A stretch of DNA of 64,000 bases from Berberis thunbergii (lineage: Eukaryota > Streptophyta > Magnoliopsida > Ranunculales > Berberidaceae). The DNA lies in NCBI GenBank assembly GCA_003290165.1, contig QNQO01005758.1:124001-188000 (forward strand), written 5' to 3'. Positions 56,901 through 64,000 of this stretch are shown in pieces (within the stretch, counting starts at the first letter, position 1; each line of letters starts with the position of its first letter). The notes under the pieces were generated by a model that was given only the letters and a program-made list of their open reading frames with translations, ran no database searches and was not told the DNA's origin. The position numbers and the translations under genes are program-made.

Positions 56901-58265
56901 TGAAAATCATTGGGTCCGAGTGCTTTATGGACGCCAAAACCAAATACAGTAGATTTGATTTCTTCTTCATTCGATATTTGCAAGAGACTCTGATTTTCCA
57001 TATCTTTAACTATTAGAGTGAATGGTGACAGTATATCTGGATTCAGTTTCGAATTTGAAGATTGAAAAATGGTTTAAAAATACTCGTTAAGGATTTGACC
57101 CATGGAAGAGTGAGTAGAATGCCAATTGTTATCCATACCTCGGAGCTGGAAGATATGATTGTGTTTTCGACGAAGCAAGGAGGAGAGATGGAAGAATTTG
57201 GTGTTTATGTTACCATCTTTAAGCCAAGACTTGTCTGACTTATTTCTCCAGAACAATTCTTCTCTATAAAGAAGCCGTGTAAGCCTATCTTTCAAAATTA
57301 GGGTAGCATTGGCATTATTAGTAGAAGGTAGAGCATTTTGAAGGTTTTAAAGATCAGCCCGGGTATTTTTTATGCTCTGTGTAATATTTTGAGAGACCTA
57401 TTTGTTCCATCGTGAAAGTTTGTAGCTTAACCTTTTCATTTTCACGTTAAACTTAAGAGTAGGGTTAGAATGAGAGGCAAACTTCCAAGAAGATTGCACT
57501 AGATATCGACAACTCGGGTTTTGGTCCACATGTGAAAGAATCAGAAAGGTTTGTGGCCCGAGTTATAATTGGACGAAATGGAAAGAGATAGTGTTTTGTG
57601 GTCCGAAGTGGACGTATGAATAGATCTGGCTAAGGCTGCTAGAAAACACTCTATCCAGTCCTTGGAAACAAGGATTCTATCTAGTTTAGATTTGATACCA
57701 TGAATGTCATTTATTTTATTATTCCAAGTGTATCTAGAGCCAGTGAGAGAAAGATTCATAAGATTATGGCAGTGAATAAAGTCCCTAAGATTTTTTACAG
57801 TCGAGTCGAAGACTCTCCTACCACCTCTCTTATCATCTTGAGAAGCAATGGCATTAAGGTTGCCTATAATCATAACTAGAGTGTCCACAAGTGAAAGCAT
57901 ATGTGAAAGTTTGTTCCAGAAAGGTGTTCGTAAAGAGGGGTTAGGCTTGTACACAAATATAATAGACCATGAATGCTAAGAATAATAATTATCAACAATG
58001 CAATAAAAGAAATATTTACATGAAGAAATAATATTTAAATGCATCCATTCTCTCCAAAACAAAGCAAGTCCTCCTGATAGACCATTAGCTGGTACCGAAG
58101 TTCAATGTTTGTAGCTCAGTCTCCTGCATATGTGATCCAATTTGGAAGAAAAGTTTTTGTCTTATAGATGAAGACTATATTGGGATTGGACTGACGGGAG
58201 AGAGCCTGCAAGGTACGGAATACGCAAGGCGACCCAATGCCCCTTGCATTCCAACTAAGTATCGT
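54000..58265 (-). pseudogene. LINE 2 ORF2, RT active site deleted
   Basis: Read leftward: endonuclease from about 58265 (ILSWNARGIGSP, where the expected ATG is ACG at 58265-58263; IGNLNAIASQDD; RYTWNN), RT (PMGLCNVIYKLISKILANRM, KIDMAKAYNRVEWNFL, GIRQGDSLSPYLF), zf-RVT (LKRIHMPIEDCCVFC, about 54990) and RNase H (54419-54010; VECFAVEATLLMVQTHHW, FIPRELNSEAHLLA). Stops and frameshifts are many. At about 56210-56222 the sequence reads HLLYA then LMIFCRA: compared with the other LINE a 7-base deletion has removed both catalytic Asp residues of the YADD box. Confidence 0.9.
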
Positions 58266-58799
58266 GGCACCTTGGGTGACCCTGTGGAGGCAGTCGCCTC
58301 TTCCTCAAAAGTATTACCCAGATTGATTGAAGAGTGGCTGGAAGAAACCGACTGACTATTCTGGGAGAGATCAGCAGTGAATCTCTGAATTACATCCGCC
58401 CCAATAAGAATAGGTAGTCCTTGTGGAGGAGGGTGAGAAAGCTCATCCACAAAAGTCTGATTGGCAACTTTAGGTGCAGTGTCCCTATGCTCATGTTCAC
58501 CTGTTCTAGTCACATGTTGACCAATATCACCAGGTTCATTTGTGTTGGCATGTTGCCAACTTTTTTGAAGGTGATGCCAATGGATGGGTGTTTGCCCATG
58601 AGAAGAAACCCACCTTCCTATACTGGATCCAAGACTGAATCCAACTTCCTTTTAGCCTTGCCATGTGAAGCTTTCTTGTTTGAGTTTGATTTACAAGAGG
58701 GTTTAGGAGGATTAATGCTTCCTGTAACAATTGGATTCATTGAAGCCTGATTGCAACTAGGTCCCTGTGAGCCCCTCTGTAAACATCGAGCCCTCATTT

Positions 58800-60640
58800 T
58801 GAGGATTGCTCAACGCCTATTTGCTTTGATTTGATCATCAAGAGAGATCATATGAGGTTGTTGCTGCTGTGAATTGTTTGAACTAATAGCCGGTGGGATT
58901 GAAGTCATAGTAATTGATCGGCCAACAATAGTATCACGGGAAACAAGGTGGCCGACCGGTGGATTCAGTAGTGAGTGCTCAGTCAAAAGTTGAACATGAT
59001 GATCGCAATGATCTAGGGAAGGAGGCTCAGATGAGAATGAATCCAAGATTGCATTTACTGTAGGTGAAGGAGGACCAAAAATTTGGTCCGTGATGGATTT
59101 GGCGGTGCTCAAATGGAACGAAACACCAAGCTGACTTTCTTGTACCTGTGGAGTGGAGCTCCAATCCGCCGTCACTAGAGGAAGGAGATCAAGTTGTGCC
59201 TTAGATGATCGATGGAGAAGTTCTGAACTTCTTGGAGAAAGAGGAGGAGCTGAGTTGACAAGCTCCTGATGCAAATTTTGACTAAGATTTGGGTCAGATT
59301 CAGTCAAAATTGAGTGTCCAACCGAGTTACCCTGGGAGCCTATGGGCATTGATTCAATTCTACTGGGTCCATGATTTGTGTTACTAGAGCCCAACAGTTG
59401 GGACTCCATAACCAACGACTCCGTGCTTCGGAGCAGCCCTCTTATCGATGTCCCCACAGCAAGATGAGCTGCTTTGTGTGATCCCCATGTCACTGAATCC
59501 AAGTGAGTTTGTTGGTGAGTAAGCCGTGAAGTAGTATCGGCCACAACAATGTTGTATGAGCAGTGGGTGAGTTGTCAGATAGAGGTGGGAGAGATGAATG
59601 ATCAGCGGCGGTGTAAGGAATGGAGGTGGAGTAAAGGTGAGGATTCATATTGGTATGGGCGTGATTAAGATCCAGATAGTTGTCCACTAAGTGAAGGTCC
59701 ATACGATCACTTTCTTCCAATAGGTTGAGATCAAAAGGATGGGGTGAGTGTTGTTGGGTTTGACAATCTAGAACATCATTGTGTTGTTGGGATGAAGTGT
59801 GATGTTGGGCGGGATGGTGAAGATGTTGGGCTAAATGGTGATGATGATGGGCTGCATGGTGATGGCTTGAGAGTTGAGGAGCTGGGTGTATTTGGGCTTG
59901 ATCAACATTATCATGTTGGGCTGGGCTAGCATGTGCAATAGTGTTTTGAAGTTGCTCAATACCATTCTCATTTCCATTAGTATCAGTAGTTGGTGAGTAA
60001 GAAAACCGATTACCTATTGCTTGCTAATCGACAATGCCATGCTAGATCGGAGAGCTCGACGATGACGGATTTTTGAATGTGGCCCAAACATTAACAACCT
60101 GTTGAGTAATTACTGGCTGAGTTTGGCTCCATTCAATGAGTCCAATACTTGTGAATAGATCGGGCAGTGTTTCCCAGCTTTGTGTCCCACCTTGCCACAG
60201 CAGAAACAAAAGTTGGGCATATCTTCATAACAAAATTTAACCAGGTATATCCTTCCATTAGTTATACCAAAGGAGGTGCGCATCATGCTGAGAAGAGGTT
60301 TGGAAACATCAAGTCATACTTTGAATTGAATATATGGAATGGAAACTTGGTCGTCAATATCCATCAATGGTCCTATACAATTAGCCAGTGCCTCCACATG
60401 AAGAAGAATAAGCTTTTGAATGGGGAATTCATGGAACTAAAGCCAACATGGAATAATATGGAAACTTGAAGAAGTATAATCCACTGACCAATCTTTAACT
60501 GAGACTAACCACCCGAAGAGGGACCAAGGACCTGTGGTAAGTACTTTTTATTTATCCGCCGCACATGTGAACTGAACCAAGCAATAAGTATTATGATCAT
60601 CGTCGTGGCCCTCCAAAGTTTCAAAGTGCATCGAGTGGAA
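58800..60640 (-). pseudogene. LINE 2 ORF1 (DUF4283, CCHC knuckle), broken
   Basis: The N-terminal part has the DUF4283-like strings FHEFPIQKLILLHVEALAN and IPYIQFKV (about 60300-60420). The knuckle follows as CFCCGKVGHKAGKHC (about 60160-60205). The variable tail includes an open stretch of 244 residues (59544-58810) rich in Ser, His and Gln. Several stops and frameshifts break the frame. ORF1 proteins of this type bind the LINE RNA. Confidence 0.78.
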
Positions 60641-61867
60641 GGGTTCCCATTGAGGGAGAGGTGATGAGCAAATGTGGTGGGGCTAAGATGTTGTGGCTGG
60701 TGATACTTCGCTCTTAGTGAGGGATCTTCCAGTTCTTCATTAGCACACAGAATATAGTAGGGTTTAGGGATTATGAGAGTAATGGCGAGTTGAGCACTAA
60801 GGTTAGTGATGATGGAATCGATATTATGGGAATGCATGGGGTGGTCTAGGGTAGTGAAGGTCATATGAGGGATTTGTGTGGAGATGGCTGGAGCCTCATG
60901 AGAAGTATGAGTTGGAGCAACAGGAGAACAAGAAGGTGAAAATGGACGTTGCATGGTGGAGTTATGGGAATGAGAATGATGATGTGTGATGGACATGGAA
61001 AAGAGGCAAGGGGGCCTGATGGAGAGTTAGGAGGAAGCTCTGATTCTGGTGGGGAGAGCACCGAATGAGGGCTGAGAGTATCAGGGTGGCGATTAAGATT
61101 GATGTTATGAAAAGTGAGCAAGGGACTAAACACTAATCGTGGGGGGGATGCTCTGAAACAGAAATGATGTTGGAAAAGATGGGAATGAAGTGAAAGGGAA
61201 TGAGTAGTGTGTGAGAAATGAAGATGCAGGATATACGAGTCAATATAGGTACGTATGGCAAAAGAAAATAAGAGGATTTGTGCAAGAATAAGGATTTGAG
61301 GAATGATGAGAAAACATTTATCATTGTGGGCTGATGTGAAAAGTTGAAAACGAGAAGATGGGATAGTAGGAGTAAATGGTTGTATAGAGAGAAGAAGAAA
61401 ACAGGGGATAAAAATAAATGTGAACCAGAAAATAACTACAATGGTATAGAACAAATATAGTCACAAGAGTGGAGACAAAGTAACTGAATCGGGTTCACAA
61501 ACGCTGGAGACCTGCAAATACAAACAAACGACAAAGTAATGAAGTAGTCATTCAAAACAGAAAGCAATGAAATGAATAAGAAAACAGAACTCAAGGAAAC
61601 AGGGAGGCCAAAAAACAAGGAGATAAAAATCTAATGATAAGCAAATTGATAAGGAAAATATGGAGAATAAAGGAGTTGGGACGATAATAAGAACAACAAG
61701 AAGGCCACTTGAAATAGTAATTTGTAACAGTAAAAGTTGGAATAATGAAACAGGAGAACACAGTAAGACGAGCAGCGGTGAACGAGGAACCTATATATAT
61801 TATGAAAGAGGTTATGAAAAAATTGGGAACACTAGATAAAACATGATCAGACAAAGAGAACACCAGG
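60641..61867 (-). other. Probable 5' UTR of LINE 2
   Basis: Pyrimidine-rich on the minus strand, with open but low-complexity frames such as 61454-60861 that lack any domain. I assign it to LINE 2 because it is continuous with ORF1 and unlike the element on its right. The border is not defined. Confidence 0.4.
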
Positions 61868-61967
61868 ATCAGTCAAGGAGAACACGAGGAAGAGTTTGGG
61901 TTTGCTATGTATGTGAAACCCAAAAAACTCTATCAATTAAGGATTTAAAATAATACATGTAAATCTA

Positions 61968-62683
61968 AGGGTATTCAAATACGGATTTTAAATTATTGTT
62001 TAAAAATCCATCAAAATCAGGAGGTATTCAATTCATGTTTTTCAAAAGTTCACAAAAATCAACGGGTATTCAAGAAATAGTGAATTTTAATGGATTTGTT
62101 AAAGTTGTGAATTTTGAAGAATTTGTGAGTGGAAAAAAAAATGAGAAAAAGAAAAAAAAAAAAACAGAGATAAAAATAAAGTGGATAAGGAGAATAAAAA
62201 GAAAAGAAAAAAAAAAAAAAAGAGAATAAGAAGATGTGAGGGGGAGGAGGTTGAGAATAAGAAGATGAAAATGGGTGGAGATGTGATGAGAGGTGGCGGT
62301 GGTGATTGATGGAGGAGAAGAAGAAAAAAAATGAAGGAGAAGAGGAGGAGAGGTGGAGGTAACGTGATGGTAATGGTGATTGAAGAAGAAGAAGGGAAGA
62401 GAAGGAGGAATGGTACTGGCAAAAATAACAAATTGAAGTAAAATAGTTATTTGTATTACTTTTGGACAATCTTCAATATATTTGAATTTTTTTTTAATTT
62501 GAAGTAAAATTCTCATAATATACAAACAACTGTTTAATTGATGTTTGAGAAATGTTTCATGATTTATGTTGATATAGATAACCATGTAGATGATATTCTT
62601 TCATTGCTTCCTATAACTAATAACATATTTATAAAAATTCAAATTCATAAAATCCACTAATTTAAATCCGAATTAAATACCCT
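61968..62683. mobile_element. MITE-like element with AGGGTATT ends
   Basis: Left end AGGGTATTCAAATACGGATT and right end, reversed, AGGGTATTTAATTCGGATTT form an imperfect terminal inverted repeat. The flanks TAA (left) and TGA (right) would fit a mutated 3-bp PIF/Harbinger duplication if the element starts at GGGTATT. The middle holds a purine-rich tract (about 62140-62420, long runs of GAA, GAG and A). No coding capacity is visible; the long open frames on the other strand are composition artefacts. Confidence 0.6.
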
Positions 62684-62687
62684 GACA

Positions 62688-63243
62688 TAGGGGTGGGCAA
62701 TGTCGGTTCGGTTCGGTTTTGAGCCCCAAATCGATTTCGAACCGATTTAATTCGGTTTGTCCAAAACCCAAACCGAAACCGAATTTTGTATTTGTAAACC
62801 GATGAATTCGGTTGAACCGAATTTCGGATCGGTTTGGTTGGACCGAAATTTCAGGCTCAAGCATTTGAAAGACTTTCATTAAAACATATTCAATTTTTTT
62901 ACAGGTCCAATTTTTTTATAGACTCAATTTTTAGCCCAAAATTGAAAACTTTGAGAGAATGGGGTGATTTAGTGCAACATGGTGTATTGCAATGCATTTG
63001 TTGCACTAATCAAGTATTGACACCTGCTTTTTATTTAGTTATTTATATATATTTAATTAATCGGTCGGTTCGATTATAAATCCATCGGTTCAAAACCGCA
63101 AACCGATTTTGAACCGTTTATAATCGATTCGGTTCGGTTTAAATTATTTTCTCTCTACTCATATTTCGGTTCGGTTACCGAACCGAATTTGAAAATCGAT
63201 TCGGTCGGTTTACCGAATTTAAATCGATTTTTACCCACCCCTA
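62688..63243. mobile_element. hAT-like non-autonomous element (556 bp)
   Basis: Starts TAGGGGTGGGCAA and ends TTACCCACCCCTA, an inverted repeat of at least 10 bp, and is flanked by the 8-bp duplication CCCTGACA (62680-62687 and 63244-63251). The body is built of GGTTCGGTT and AACCGAACC words that make it strongly palindromic. This end and body type is a common plant hAT-derived MITE. It inserted right at the end of the AGGGTATT element. Confidence 0.9.
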
Positions 63244-63467
63244 CCCTGACACATGAGATGATCAAAATCATGACACGTATGGTTTGTACTTGTCAAATAG
63301 ATAAAGTTTTGGGTATATTTGCTTTCCATTTTAGTGATTATCCACCCTTTTTTTCGTTTTGTCAATCTAAAATAATACAAAATTTGAGAATTCATCCCAA
63401 AAATTAAGATACACTTATTGGTGGTTTACAACAACTCTTAATAAAGCAAAATCTTTTAACTCACTCA

Positions 63468-64000
63468 CTATGATCCCAAACGATCCAACCCTTCCCGAGC
63501 TGAGACCGAGCCGGGTTCGATCCTGGCAGCGTCCTCATATGCCTCTTTCGCCTCCTCCTTCATCCCCTTCCACTCATAACACTGTCCCAAGAGACAAAAC
63601 GCTTTGGGATTCTCCGCATTCAGCTTCAACGACTCAACCAAGTCCTCGACAGCCGAGTCAACCCTGCGCCTCTTATTCAACGCGATCTGCAACTCAGCCC
63701 GCTTAAACAACGAGTCACCCCGCTCCCGATCCGAGAGCGATTTCACCGCGGGAGGGGACAGAGCGGCATCGAGCGAACTCAGAGCGGAGGCCTTGTGGCC
63801 TTGGAAGTCAAGCGTCAGGGCTTTGAGGATGTGCGCGGCGGCGTCGCGGGGGTCGAAGGAGAGGGCTTTGTCGGCCTCGTCGTTGGCCTCTTTGGCGAGT
63901 TTGAGCGCGGTGGTGCGATTCGTGGCGGATCTGGCGCGGGCCAGGAGTTGCGCGCCTTGCACGAAGTGGCGCTTGGCTTGGACCCCGGCTCGGCCGCGGA
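63468..64000 (-). CDS. TPR-repeat protein, 3' part only
   Basis: Open from the window edge to a stop at 63468 (about 177 residues visible). Tetratricopeptide-like helices occur: ALKLAKEANDEADKALSFDP, then AAAHILKALTLDFQGHKASA, SAVEDLVESLKLNAENPKAF, and CLLGQCYEWKGMKEEAKEAY followed by EDAARIEPGS. TPRs form scaffolds for protein binding; the partner is unknown. GC content is far higher than in the surrounding repeats, as in a true coding exon. The start lies beyond 64000; the frame stays open to the edge. No break is seen. Confidence 0.82.
   Translation of the reverse strand, partial: RGRAGVQAKRHFVQGAQLLARARSATNRTTALKLAKEANDEADKALSFDPRDAAAHILKALTLDFQGHKASALSSLDAALSPPAVKSLSDRERGDSLFKRAELQIALNKRRRVDSAVEDLVESLKLNAENPKAFCLLGQCYEWKGMKEEAKEAYEDAARIEPGSVSAREGLDRLGS

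Larger units (their letters stand above)
53971..61867 (-). mobile_element. L1-type LINE 2 with RNase H domain, decayed
   Basis: Runs leftward and ends in a poly(A) tail (twelve T on the plus strand, 53971-53982). It has a probable 5' UTR (about 61867-60650), ORF1 with DUF4283 and a CCHC knuckle, and ORF2 with endonuclease, RT, zf-RVT and RNase H. It belongs to the same clade as the LINE at 15061-20470 but is a separate copy with other damage. The 5' border is uncertain; I could not match a target duplication to the bases after the tail. Confidence 0.85.

Noticed and set aside
60861..61454. Hydrophobic minus-strand open frame of 197 residues resembling a membrane protein
   Set aside because: It lies in pyrimidine-rich DNA upstream of LINE 2 ORF1 and contains low-complexity His/Ser/Pro runs; more likely LINE leader.
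62059..62585. Three overlapping long minus-strand open frames rich in Ser, Phe and Leu
   Set aside because: They are the translation of a GA-rich tract in three frames; no start context, domain or normal amino-acid composition.

Overview
This is a stretch of a repeat-rich flowering-plant nuclear genome. The evidence is split genes with GT..AG introns, plant-specific families (a CDPK-related kinase, a pentatricopeptide-repeat gene, an ALP1-like transposase-derived nuclease), plant LINEs that carry an RNase H domain, Ty1/copia and Ty3/gypsy elements of plant type, and many MITEs. I cannot name the species. Host genes occupy roughly a fifth of the window; most of the rest is mobile DNA in nested layers.

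Layout. 868-6325 (+): the last nine exons of a CDPK-related protein kinase. Its 3.5-kb intron holds a gypsy LTR relic, two complete hAT-like MITEs and a Tourist-like MITE. 8139-14720 (-): a decayed Ty1/copia element whose two ends carry different LTRs. 15061-20470 (+): an L1-type LINE relic with ORF1, endonuclease, reverse transcriptase and RNase H, followed by a 229-bp tandem repeat (20484-21140). 22131-26138 (+): an apparently intact nine-exon gene for a SAP-domain protein like plant zinc finger CCCH domain protein 62. 26480-29870: a Tat-lineage gypsy fragment with an antisense coiled-coil ORF, an 86-bp repeat array and an integrase remnant; a SINE sits in the repeat array. 30302-38910 (+): a PPR pseudogene split by a complete but pol-less Tat-type LTR element (30536-36869, target duplication AATGG) and by smaller insertions. 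39584-45362 (+): a chromodomain gypsy element with well-matched LTRs but a damaged reading frame. 45363-51134: mostly unassigned, with a hAT-like MITE (47977-48516). 51135-52521 (-): a domesticated PIF/Harbinger transposase gene. 53971 to about 61870 (-): a second RNase H-bearing LINE, dead at the RT active site. 61968-63243: two abutting MITE-like elements. 63468-64000 (-): the 3' part of a TPR-protein gene that continues past the window.

How the genes relate. The host genes are independent transcription units; nothing suggests an operon or cluster. The kinase would act in signalling, the SAP protein probably in the nucleus on nucleic acid, the ALP1-like protein in chromatin regulation, and the TPR protein as a scaffold of unknown partner. 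Summed exon lengths of the three inspectable genes give consistent frames (1120 nt with a one-base carry-in, 1470 nt, 1275 nt), which supports the splice models.

I found no convincing new molecular system. The most informative signals are structural: a datable sequence of nested insertions, two Tat-type elements sharing an unusual antisense-ORF plus tandem-repeat architecture, a copia element with mismatched ends, and a possible C-terminal frameshift in the domesticated transposase.
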